Positions 34,262-41,836 of a DNA stretch of 64,000 bases are shown piece after piece. The DNA is from Neisseria mucosa. GTDB taxonomy: Bacteria; Pseudomonadota; Gammaproteobacteria; Burkholderiales; Neisseriaceae. The stretch covers positions 186,001 to 250,000 of the forward strand of contig CP028150.1 in assembly GCA_003028315.1 (NCBI GenBank), in the 5' to 3' direction. How positions within the stretch are numbered: the first letter of the stretch is position 1; each line of letters opens with the position of its first letter. Below the pieces are notes generated by a model that was not told the DNA's origin, ran no database searches, and worked only from the letters and a program-made list of their open reading frames with translations. The translations under genes and the position numbers were made by a program.

Positions 34262-34319
34262 GTTTTAAAAAACGTTCATTCAGAAGGTAGCGTGGTTACG
34301 CCTTATCTGTTTGTCAGTT

Positions 34320-34478
34320 TTATTTTTTCTTGCCAAAAATCAGGGACAACACTGACAAAATCAGGAAACCGACAAACAGGATTTTAGCGATACCTGCCGC
34401 GCTGCCTGCAATACCGCCGAAGCCCAGTACAGCTGCAATAATGGCGATAACAAAGAAAATAACTGCATAATGAAGCAT
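34320..34478 (-). CDS. DUF1328 small membrane protein (YtjA-like)
   Basis: A 52-residue hydrophobic protein, MLHYAVIFFVIAIIAAVLGF followed by GGIAGSAAGIAKILFVGFLILSVLSLIFGKKK. This is the DUF1328 pattern: two TM segments around a GGIAGxAAGIAK turn. Function is unknown; homologues are often stress-linked. The start at 34478 has AAAGGA upstream; a longer frame starting at 34580 is not supported. Confidence 0.85.
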   Translation of the reverse strand: MLHYAVIFFVIAIIAAVLGFGGIAGSAAGIAKILFVGFLILSVLSLIFGKKK

Positions 34479-34895
34479 GGTTTTTTCCTTTCTGTTTGGT
34501 GTGCAAACGGTTTGATGTGCAAACGGTCGAGGGAGAGCCTTCCGTTTGTTGTGAGATGTAACAGTTTTATATTGAATCAACTATCTTATTGATTAATTTT
34601 ATACTCACGGATGTAACCGCTTGTAGTACACCTTATCTGATAACTTCCTACTTAGCAAACCGTAGCAATACCGATTTTCAACCAATCACCCCATTCATGA
34701 AGCAACTAACTAAAGAATCAATGGCTTACATGCATACGTTAATTTTTGAAAACATTTATATTTTATCGATTAAAGATTGCAGAGGAAATTTTCTTGTTAA
34801 ATCAATATGAAAAAATAAGGATATATTAATATTGAAGGAATGTTTTGAAACCGTTTATTTAGATATTTTAGAAGAAGCGGAGCAGGAAAGGCAAA
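34479..34895. other. AT-rich stretch without a convincing gene
   Basis: Low-GC DNA between the DUF1328 gene and trhP. A 73-codon frame from a TTG at 34589 has no ribosome site or recognisable domain. A plus-strand frame ends at 34907-ish in ...ECFETVYLDILEEAEQERQKVV with its stop supplied by a DUS, but has no good start codon. Both look like chance or decayed frames. Confidence 0.4.
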
Positions 34896-34923
34896 AGGTC
34901 GTCTGAAAGTTTTCAGACGACCT
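34896..34923. terminator. Inverted DUS pair, trhP terminator
   Basis: AGGTCGTCTGAAAG/TTTTCAGACGACCT abut 5 nt after the trhP stop codon (minus strand). An A-run on the upstream side gives a U-run for the trhP transcript. Confidence 0.75.
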
Positions 34924-34928
34924 CATGA

Positions 34929-36281
34929 TTATTTGATGACCCGCGCCAGCAAGGCTTTTTCTTTGCCCTGCATATTCGGGATTTTGACTTGGATGCCGTT
35001 GCCCGGGGCGACTTCGACGGCTGCGCCTTTGCGGGTCATTTGTTCCAGCGTGACGGTTTGGTTGCCTTTGGGGTGGATGATTTCCAAAGTGTCGCCGACG
35101 GCAAAGCGGTTTTTGACTTCTACCGTTGCCCAGCCTTCGGCGTCGATTTCGGTAACGTGTCCGACGTATTGGCTTTGTTTGGCGGTGGAATGACCGCTGA
35201 GGTAGTTTTGATAGTCTTGGGTTTGGTGGCGTTCGAGGAAGCCGCTGGTGTAGCCGCGGTTGGCGAGGCCTTCAAGTTCGCTCAGCAAACCGTAGTCGAA
35301 TGGACGACCTGCGACGGCGTCGTCAATCGCTTTGCGGTAGGACTGGGCGACGCGGGCGACGTAGTAGAGCGACTTGGTGCGGCCTTCGACTTTGAGGCTG
35401 TCCACGCCGATTTTGGCGAGTTTTTCGACGACTTCGATACCGCGCAGGTCTTTGGAATTCATGATGTAGGTGCCGTGTTCGTCTTCCATAATCGGCATCA
35501 TTTCGCCCGGGCGGTTGGACTCTTCAATCAGGAAGACTTTGTCGGCGTAGGGGTGGCGTTTCTGACCGTTGATGCCTTCGAAGTTTTGGTTGGCTTCTTC
35601 TTGGGCTTTTTCAAAGTTGAAGCCTTGCAGAAGCTGGGCGTCGCCCGCATCGCTTTCAGTGGCGTTGTGGACTTTGTAATCCCAGCGGCAGGAGTTGGTG
35701 CAGGTGCCTTGGTTGGGGTCACGGTGGTTGAAATAGCCCGACAATAGGCAACGGCCTGAGTAGGCGATGCACAATGCGCCGTGGATGAAGACTTCGAGTT
35801 CGATGTCGGGGCATTCTTGGCGGATTTCGGCGATTTCTTCCATGCTCAATTCGCGCGACAGGATGATGCGTTCGACGCCGATGTTCTGCCAGAATTTCAC
35901 GCCCCAGTAGTTGGTGGTGTTCGCCTGTACGGACAGGTGGATCGGCATCTCCGGCCATTTTTCGCGCACGGTCATAATCAAACCCGGATCCGCCATAATC
36001 AGCGCGTCGGGTTTCATGGCAATCAGCGGCTCCATGTCGGCAACGAAGGTTTTGAGTTTGGAATTGTGCGGCAGGGTGTTGACGGTCAAAAAGAATTTTT
36101 TGTTGCGCTCGTGCGCTTCTTTAATGCCTTGCTCGAGGACGTCGAGTTTGGCAAATTCGTTGTTTCGGGCGCGCAGGGAGTAACGCGGGCTGCCGGCATA
36201 AACGGCGTCTGCGCCGTAATCGTAGGCGGCGCGCATACGTTCGAGACCGCCGGCGGGAAGGAGGAGTTCGGGTGCTTTCAT
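34929..36281 (-). CDS. trhP: tRNA 5-hydroxyuridine synthase TrhP (YegQ, peptidase U32 family)
   Basis: Prephenate-dependent hydroxylation of U34 in tRNAs. The U32 signature is clear: APELLLPAGGLERMRAAYDYGADAVYAG, ...QANTTNYWGVKFW, then EVFIHGALCIAYSGRCLLSGYFNHRDPNQGTCTNSCRWDY with the cysteines thought to bind an iron-sulphur cluster. KVEGRTKSLYYVA and the C-terminal beta domain complete a 450-residue protein, the YegQ length. It stands alone. Confidence 0.9.
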   Translation of the reverse strand: MKAPELLLPAGGLERMRAAYDYGADAVYAGSPRYSLRARNNEFAKLDVLEQGIKEAHERNKKFFLTVNTLPHNSKLKTFVADMEPLIAMKPDALIMADPGLIMTVREKWPEMPIHLSVQANTTNYWGVKFWQNIGVERIILSRELSMEEIAEIRQECPDIELEVFIHGALCIAYSGRCLLSGYFNHRDPNQGTCTNSCRWDYKVHNATESDAGDAQLLQGFNFEKAQEEANQNFEGINGQKRHPYADKVFLIEESNRPGEMMPIMEDEHGTYIMNSKDLRGIEVVEKLAKIGVDSLKVEGRTKSLYYVARVAQSYRKAIDDAVAGRPFDYGLLSELEGLANRGYTSGFLERHQTQDYQNYLSGHSTAKQSQYVGHVTEIDAEGWATVEVKNRFAVGDTLEIIHPKGNQTVTLEQMTRKGAAVEVAPGNGIQVKIPNMQGKEKALLARVIK

Positions 36282-36300
36282 GTTCGAGCTTTATAAAAGG

Positions 36301-36342
36301 TTTCAGACGACCTTTTGAATCACGGGGAAAGGTCGTCTGAAA
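36301..36342. other. DUS pair in reverse polarity upstream of trhP
   Basis: TTTCAGACGACCTTTT then AAAGGTCGTCTGAAAA, in the order opposite to a terminator for the flanking genes. The rest of 36282-36639 is promoter DNA for trhP and the ABC permease. A small CATTC-AAA-GAATG dyad lies at 36530-36542; no gene is seen. Confidence 0.5.
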
Positions 36343-36639
36343 AGGTGTTTAAGGATGGGCGGATTATCCGCCTTTTTGTCGGGACGGTCAATTTTGCGGC
36401 GGCATATCGGGATTGTTTGGCGTTGTTTTTTCAGAGGAAAACGGGTTTCGGAGTGATAATAAGCTGATAGGCGCGACGGGCGGGGAAATGTAAAAAACGG
36501 ACGGCAACCCGATTAATTTAACAAAAAGGCATTCAAAGAATGTATTTTCTTGTAAAATATCGAGTTTCATTTTTCCAATGTTCGGGAATCGGGCGGCTGC
36601 CGCAAACCGTTTCCCGGAGTTTTAGACAGGCGGACGAGT

Positions 36640-37386
36640 ATGGATTTTCGGTTTGACATTATTTACGAATACCGCTGGATGTTTTTCTACGGCGCGCTGA
36701 CTACGCTGGGCTTGACCGTAGTGGCGACGGCAGGCGGCTCCGTATTGGGTCTGCTGCTCGCGCTGGCGCGCCTGATTCATCTGGAAAAGGCGGGTGCGCC
36801 CATGCGTGCGCTGGCTTGGGTTTTGCGTAAGGTTTCGCTGCTGTATGTAACGCTGTTCCGTGGTACGCCGCTGTTTGTGCAGATTGTGATTTGGTCTTAC
36901 GTCTGGTTCCCGTTTTTCGTCCATCCTACCGACGGTTTGCTGATCAACGGCGACGAGGCGGTGGAAATCCGACGCTCTTACGGCGCGCTGATTGCCGGTT
37001 CGCTTGCCTTGATTGCCAACTCCGGCGCGTATATCTGCGAGATTTTCCGCGCGGGCATCCAGTCCATCGACCGCGGTCAGATGGAAGCGGCGCGTTCGCT
37101 GGGTCTGACTTATCCGCAGGCTATGCGCTATGTGATTCTCCCGCAGGCGTTGCGCCGTATGCTGCCGCCGCTTGCCAGCGAATTTATTACGCTTTTGAAA
37201 GACAGCTCGCTGTTGTCCGTTATCGCCGTGGCGGAGCTGGCTTATGTGCAAAGTACGATTAGCGGCCGCTATTCCGTTTATGAAGAACCGCTCTATACCG
37301 TCGCGCTGATTTACCTCTTGATGACGACTTTCTTGGGCTGGGTGTTCCTGCGCTTGGAAAACCGCTACAACCCGCAGCATCGTTGA
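36640..37386 (+). CDS. Polar amino-acid ABC transporter permease (HisM/GlnP family)
   Basis: A 248-residue inner-membrane permease. TVVATAGGSVLGLLLALARL, TLFRGTPLFVQIVIW and the EAA loop EAARSLGLTYPQAMRYVILPQALRRMLPPLASEFITLLKDSSLLSVI are diagnostic of the His/Glu/Gln family. The EAA loop docks the ATPase. No binding protein or ATPase gene is next to it in this window, so its partners are encoded elsewhere. Substrate is therefore unknown. Confidence 0.88.
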   Translation: MDFRFDIIYEYRWMFFYGALTTLGLTVVATAGGSVLGLLLALARLIHLEKAGAPMRALAWVLRKVSLLYVTLFRGTPLFVQIVIWSYVWFPFFVHPTDGLLINGDEAVEIRRSYGALIAGSLALIANSGAYICEIFRAGIQSIDRGQMEAARSLGLTYPQAMRYVILPQALRRMLPPLASEFITLLKDSSLLSVIAVAELAYVQSTISGRYSVYEEPLYTVALIYLLMTTFLGWVFLRLENRYNPQHR

Positions 37387-37425
37387 TTTTCGAATAAGCC
37401 GATTGTTTTCGGCTAGAGCAATGTC

Positions 37426-37469
37426 AAAAGGTCGTCTGAAAACCGATTTGGGTTTTCAGACGACCTTTT
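37426..37469. terminator. Inverted DUS pair, copy of the parE/yciO terminator
   Basis: AAAAGGTCGTCTGAAAACCG pairs with TTTTCAGACGACCTTTT. Arms, loop (GATTTGGG) and downstream sequence nearly match 4967-5010. Confidence 0.85.
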
Positions 37470-37481
37470 AGTTTTTGGGGC

Positions 37482-37521
37482 TTACAGACCGAATAGGGCG
37501 ATTTCGCCTTTGCCTTGTTGG
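37482..37521 (-). pseudogene. yciO 3'-end remnant
   Basis: Read on the minus strand it encodes ...QGKGEIALFGL-stop, against QGKGDTALFGL-stop at the end of yciO (5022). The similarity continues into the adjoining DUS hairpin. It lies directly after the selO stop. No more of yciO is present, so it is a duplicated fragment, not a gene. Confidence 0.8.
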
Positions 37522-37530
37522 AAATCTCAT

Positions 37531-39000
37531 TCAACTTGAACAACTGACGCAAACCGGAATGCTGCCTTCGGGCGGCGGTTCGGCAAGGTCGGCGAACTCT
37601 GCCTGTTCGTCAAAGGGACGGGCGAGGCAGCGGCGCAGGCGTTCGATTTCGCGGTAGTCGCCGTTTCTGGCTTGGGCGATGGCTTGTTCGGCAAGGTAGT
37701 TGCGCAGGATGTAGAGCGGGTTGGTCAGGTTCATGCGTATTGCGCGTTCGGCGGGATCGCTGTTTTCGGCACGCAGGCGTTGGCGGTAGCGTCCGAGCCA
37801 GCGGATGAAGGCGGGCGGAACGCCGTTTTTGAAGGTTTGTTCGAGTTTGGGCGGGAGGGGTTCGCCGTGTGTATTGCTGACTTCGGACAGGTTTCTGAAA
37901 AACAGGGTGAAGTCGGTTTTTTGATCTTGCAGGGCAGTGAAGAGGTCGGCGATAAGGCTTTCGTCGTCTCTTTTGTCTGCTTGCTGCAAACCGAGTTTTC
38001 GGCGCATTTTCTCTAAATAGGTCGTCTGAAAAACTTCTGTCCAGCCGTCGATGAGTTGCTCAAGGGTGTCGTGTGGGACGAGGGTGTCGAAGCAGGAGGC
38101 GAGGGCAGAGAAATTCCAATGGGCGACGAAGGGCTGGGCATTGTAGGCGTAGCGGCCTTGGGTGTCGGAGTGGTTGCAGACGTGGCGGCGGTCGTAATCG
38201 TCGAGGAAGCCGAAAGGGCCGTAGTCTATGGTCAGCCCCAGTGCGGACATGTTGTCGGTATTCATTACGCCGTGGCAGAAGCCGACGCTTTGCCATGCGA
38301 CGACGGTATAGGCGGTGCGGTTTCGGATTTGTTCCAACAAGGCGGCGTAGGGATTGTCGGCATCTTGGCAGTCGGGGTAGTAATGCCGGATGAGGTAGTC
38401 GGCAAGTTGTTGGATTTCGGCTTCGCGGCCGGTGTAATAGAAGTATTCGAAATGGCCGAAACGTAGAAAGCTCGGGGCGATGCGGGTCAGAACGGCGGCG
38501 GTTTCGACGGTTTCCCGATAAACGGGGTCATTGCTGCCGCACAGGGCGAGGGCGCGGGTCGTGGGGATGCCGAGACCGTGCATGGCTTCGGAACAGAGGT
38601 ATTCGCGGATGGAGGAGCGCAAGACGGCGCGCCCGTCGGCAAAGCGGGAGTAGGGCGTTTTGCCTGCGCCCTTGAGCTGCCACTCTTGGCGTTGTCCCGC
38701 GGCATCGACGGAGTCGCCAATCAAGATTGCTCGTCCGTCGCCAAGACGCGGGGTATAGACGCCGAACTGATGTCCGCTGTAAACACCGGCAATGGGCGCG
38801 GGCGCGTATTGCGGCGCGTTACCGCTGAGGTAGGCAAGGTTGGCGGTCGTCTGAAAATCTGTATCCAGATTCAACTCTGCCGCCAAATCGGTGTTGAAGG
38901 CGACCCAGTAGGGCGCGGTCAGTGGCTCAGGGGAAACGCGGGAATAGAAAAACGGCGAGAGTTCGGCGAACTGTTGGGTAAGCAGGGGGAGTGTGTGCAT
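37531..39000 (-). CDS. selO: SelO/YdiU pseudokinase-fold protein AMPylase
   Basis: SelO transfers AMP to protein hydroxyl groups, with a kinase fold that binds ATP upside-down, and takes part in oxidative-stress responses. Motifs: AGVYSGHQFGVYTPRLGDGRAILIGD, ELQLKGAGKTPYSR-like (WQLKGAGKTPYSRFADG), VLRSSIREYLCSEAMHGLGIPTTRAL and HGVMNTDNMSALGLTIDYGPFGFLD with the metal residues. The C-terminus ends VCVSCSS; eukaryotic SelO has selenocysteine there. Length 489 is normal. It is downstream of mutY on the same strand. Confidence 0.93.
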   Translation of the reverse strand: MHTLPLLTQQFAELSPFFYSRVSPEPLTAPYWVAFNTDLAAELNLDTDFQTTANLAYLSGNAPQYAPAPIAGVYSGHQFGVYTPRLGDGRAILIGDSVDAAGQRQEWQLKGAGKTPYSRFADGRAVLRSSIREYLCSEAMHGLGIPTTRALALCGSNDPVYRETVETAAVLTRIAPSFLRFGHFEYFYYTGREAEIQQLADYLIRHYYPDCQDADNPYAALLEQIRNRTAYTVVAWQSVGFCHGVMNTDNMSALGLTIDYGPFGFLDDYDRRHVCNHSDTQGRYAYNAQPFVAHWNFSALASCFDTLVPHDTLEQLIDGWTEVFQTTYLEKMRRKLGLQQADKRDDESLIADLFTALQDQKTDFTLFFRNLSEVSNTHGEPLPPKLEQTFKNGVPPAFIRWLGRYRQRLRAENSDPAERAIRMNLTNPLYILRNYLAEQAIAQARNGDYREIERLRRCLARPFDEQAEFADLAEPPPEGSIPVCVSCSS

Positions 39001-39095
39001 GGGATTCCTGACGGGCGTGGGCAGGTTTGTATAACGCGCGGGTATGTTTATTGTGTTTTAGAGTTGGATGCTGTGTGTCTGATTTTCAAGCATTT

Positions 39096-40169
39096 TTAAA
39101 ACAATGCCTGCTGCCGTTGTTTCAAATAATCTGCCAGCGGTTTGGGCAAACCGTAATCCGCCAAATTTTCGGGTTTCACCCAGAAGCGGTTATCTTTTGA
39201 TGCGTTTTCAGAACGGGGCAGCGTGTCGGGCGAACTAATTTGCGCTTCAAACGGCGTAATCATCAATAAACGATGCGTCAGGCGGTGGGTGAGGGCGGGG
39301 TGCTCGGAAAGGTCGTCTGAAACGATGCCGAGCTTTTCGGCGCAAGCGTATGTTTCGTCTAATTTTTCAAAACACGGCACGCAATACAGCCCGCCCCAAA
39401 TGCCTTTGGCGGGGCGTTTTTCCAGCAAGATTGCGCCGTCTTGGTTGCGGACAATCAGCCAGTAAAGCGGCAGGGTTTGCACTTCAAGGGCGGTTTTTTT
39501 GCGCGGCAGCTTGGCGATGCGGTTTTGCTTTTTCGCTTCGCAGATGTCCGCCATCGGGCATTGATGGCACAAGGGTTTTGTTCGTTTGCACACGGTTGCG
39601 CCTAAGTCCATCAAGCCCTGCGTATAGGCGGGCATATCGGCGTTTTCAGACGGCAGCAGGCTTTCGGCAAGCGTCCAGAGCGAGTTTTCAAATTTTTTGT
39701 CCTGCGGATTGCCGTCGCGGGCGAATACGCGGCAGAGCACGCGTTTGACGTTGCCGTCCAAAATGGTTTCGCGGCGGTTGAAGGCAAAGGCGCAAATAGC
39801 GGCGGCGGTGCTTCTGCCTACGCCGCAGAGGGTTTCCAAGTCTTTGCGCTCCGACGGAAACGTGCCGCCGAATTGTTCGACGACTTGTTGCGCGGCTTTG
39901 TGCAGATTGCGCGCGCGGCTGTAATAGCCCAAGCCCGCCCACAACGACAACACTTCGTCTTGCGGCGCGGCGGCAAGTGCTTGTACGGTAGGGAATTTTT
40001 CCAAGAAACGCGGATAGTAGTCCAACACGGTGGCGACCTGCGTCTGCTGGAGCATGATTTCGGAAAGCCAGACGCAATAAGGGTTTTTGACCTGCCAAGG
40101 GAGGTGGTGCCTGCCGTGTTGTTTTTGCCAGCGGATGAGCCGTTCGGAGAAGGAGGTGGGTGTGTTCAT
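39096..40169 (-). CDS. mutY: A/G-specific adenine glycosylase MutY
   Basis: Removes adenine mispaired with 8-oxoguanine. Catalytic E37 is in VWLSEIMLQQTQVATVL, the HhH-GPD motif in LCGVGRSTAAAICAFAFNRRETILDGNVKRVLCR, and the 4Fe-4S cluster in CKRTKPLCHQCPMADIC (C-x6-C-x2-C-x5-C). The C-terminal Nudix-like domain recognises 8-oxoG. I start at the ATG at 40169 (MNTPTSFSERLI, 357 aa) rather than a TTG three codons upstream. It is probably co-transcribed with selO; both deal with oxidative damage. Confidence 0.94.
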   Translation of the reverse strand: MNTPTSFSERLIRWQKQHGRHHLPWQVKNPYCVWLSEIMLQQTQVATVLDYYPRFLEKFPTVQALAAAPQDEVLSLWAGLGYYSRARNLHKAAQQVVEQFGGTFPSERKDLETLCGVGRSTAAAICAFAFNRRETILDGNVKRVLCRVFARDGNPQDKKFENSLWTLAESLLPSENADMPAYTQGLMDLGATVCKRTKPLCHQCPMADICEAKKQNRIAKLPRKKTALEVQTLPLYWLIVRNQDGAILLEKRPAKGIWGGLYCVPCFEKLDETYACAEKLGIVSDDLSEHPALTHRLTHRLLMITPFEAQISSPDTLPRSENASKDNRFWVKPENLADYGLPKPLADYLKQRQQALF

Positions 40170-40209
40170 TAATATCAATCAGTGGTTTTATTTATATTGA
40201 AAACAAAAT

Positions 40210-40224
40210 GTTATGATATAACAT
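40210..40224. promoter_or_regulatory. Zur box upstream of the alcohol dehydrogenase
   Basis: TGTTATGATATAACA is a perfect 6-3-6 dyad matching the meningococcal Zur consensus TGTTATDNHATAACA. It lies 108 bp before the adh start and 41 bp from the mutY start, in the divergent region. Confidence 0.85.
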
Positions 40225-40331
40225 TGTGAAAATAATTCTTATTGACTTATTTTTTTTAGGGGTATATAACTCATATAAAGAGACTTTATTGCAGTATTGA
40301 AATCATTTATCAACAAGCAAGGAGTATCAGC

Positions 40332-41372
40332 ATGAAAGCAATGGTTTATCACGGCGCAAACGACATCCGTTTTGAAGAAAAACCCCGTCCGCAGATTATC
40401 GATCCGACCGATGCGGTGGTGAAAATCGTCAAAACCACGATTTGCGGTACCGACTTGGGTATTTGGAAAGGCAAAAACCCTGAAGTCGCCGACGGCCGTA
40501 TTCTTGGTCATGAAGGCATCGGTATTGTAGAAGAAGTCGGCGAGGCTGTAAAAAACATCAAAGTCGGTGATAAAGTCATTATTTCATGCGTCAGCAAATG
40601 CTGTACTTGCGACAACTGCAAAATCCAACTCTATTCACACTGCCGTAATGGCGGCTGGATTTTGGGCTACATGATCGACGGCACTCAAGCCGAATACGTC
40701 CGCACGCCTTATGCCGACAACAGCCTTGTTCCGCTGCCCGACAATGTCAACGAAGAAGTCGCCCTGCTGTTGAGCGACGCCTTGCCGACCGCCCACGAAA
40801 TCGGCGTGCAATACGGCGATGTCAAACCCGGCGATACCGTCTTCATCGCAGGCGCAGGTCCTGTCGGTATGTCCGCCCTGTTGACCGCCCAACTGTACAG
40901 CCCCGCCGCCATCATCGTCTGCGATATGGACGAAAACCGTTTGAAACTGGCGAAAGAGCTGGGTGCAACCCATACCATCAGCCCCGCTTCAGGCGACGTA
41001 TTCAAACAAGTCTTTGCCATCGTCGGCGACGACGGCGTGGACTGCGCCATCGAAGCCGTCGGCATCCCCGCTACATGGAATATGTGTCAAGACATCGTCA
41101 AACCGGGCGGTCATATCGCCGTTGTTGGCGTACACGGTCAATCCGTTGATTTCAAACTTGAAAAACTCTGGATTAAAAACCTCGCCATCACAACCGGTTT
41201 GGTAAACGCCAATACCACCGAAATGCTGATGAAGGCAATTTCCAGCAGCTCCGTCGATTACACCAAAATGCTGACCCACCGTTTCAAATTCAGCGAATTG
41301 GAAAAAGCCTACGACGTGTTCAAACACGCCGCCGAAAACCAAGCCATGAAAGTGGTTTTGGAAGCGGATTGA
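40332..41372 (+). CDS. Zinc-dependent alcohol dehydrogenase (MDR family)
   Basis: A 346-residue medium-chain dehydrogenase. The catalytic zinc ligands are C38 and H60-E61 (LGHEGIG). The structural-zinc set C90, C93, C96, C104 is in CVSKCCTCDNCKIQLYSHC. NAD(P) binds at FIAGAGPVGMSALL. A Zur box upstream predicts induction when zinc is low, odd for a two-zinc enzyme but in line with the Zur-regulated alcohol dehydrogenase reported in N. meningitidis. Substrate unknown. AAGGAG precedes the ATG. Confidence 0.88.
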   Translation: MKAMVYHGANDIRFEEKPRPQIIDPTDAVVKIVKTTICGTDLGIWKGKNPEVADGRILGHEGIGIVEEVGEAVKNIKVGDKVIISCVSKCCTCDNCKIQLYSHCRNGGWILGYMIDGTQAEYVRTPYADNSLVPLPDNVNEEVALLLSDALPTAHEIGVQYGDVKPGDTVFIAGAGPVGMSALLTAQLYSPAAIIVCDMDENRLKLAKELGATHTISPASGDVFKQVFAIVGDDGVDCAIEAVGIPATWNMCQDIVKPGGHIAVVGVHGQSVDFKLEKLWIKNLAITTGLVNANTTEMLMKAISSSSVDYTKMLTHRFKFSELEKAYDVFKHAAENQAMKVVLEAD

Positions 41373-41406
41373 TTTGAAGCAGATTATTGAGTTTTAAAAA
41401 GATAGG

Positions 41407-41436
41407 GGTCGTCTGAAAACTGGTTTTCAGACGACC
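41407..41436. terminator. Inverted DUS pair, adh terminator
   Basis: GGTCGTCTGAAAAC and GTTTTCAGACGACC abut with a 2-nt loop, 34 nt after the adh stop. Confidence 0.75.
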
Positions 41437-41836
41437 TTATATATTGCCACCCGAAAGGGACGACCTTTTTGTTTATGGGGCTGATTGAATTGGGATGGCG
41501 TGGCGTTAACCTTTTAGCCATATGTAACCGGGCAGTGTGGCTTTATGGCATTTGTAAAGAGTCTGTCAAAAAATAAGCGGTAATATCGTAATGAATGACG
41601 ATTGCTTGAGTTAAATCTAGCCCGCACGTTATCGGATTGTGTTAACCTTACGCTAGGCTTGATAATAGTTAACATTCTAGGACTTTAGTTCCCTTGTTTA
41701 TTAATTATCTCAAGCCAGGGTTCCCGCACCATCATCGCTTCATTTTTTTCTTCCATAAATGCTTCGGGATGCAGTTTGTCCCCCCGCAACAATAAGAACC
41801 CGAACATTCTCACTCTTGTATTTTAAGGATTAAACA
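41437..41836. other. Long leader/intergenic region before cstA
   Basis: About 400 nt without a convincing ORF. It includes AT-rich promoter-like tracts near 41565-41710 and no DUS pair. CstA genes are often controlled by carbon or stringent signals, but I see no recognisable operator. Confidence 0.45.

Noticed and set aside
34589..34810. 73-codon ORF from a TTG start in AT-rich DNA
   Set aside because: No ribosome site, no domain, and low-complexity composition; chance frame.
34830..34907. Short plus-strand frame ending ...EQERQKVV at a DUS
   Set aside because: No usable start codon after the preceding stop. Kept only as an example of a DUS-supplied stop.
41437..41836. Riboswitch or small RNA in the long cstA leader
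   Set aside because: No known aptamer motif or strong nested hairpins recognised by eye.
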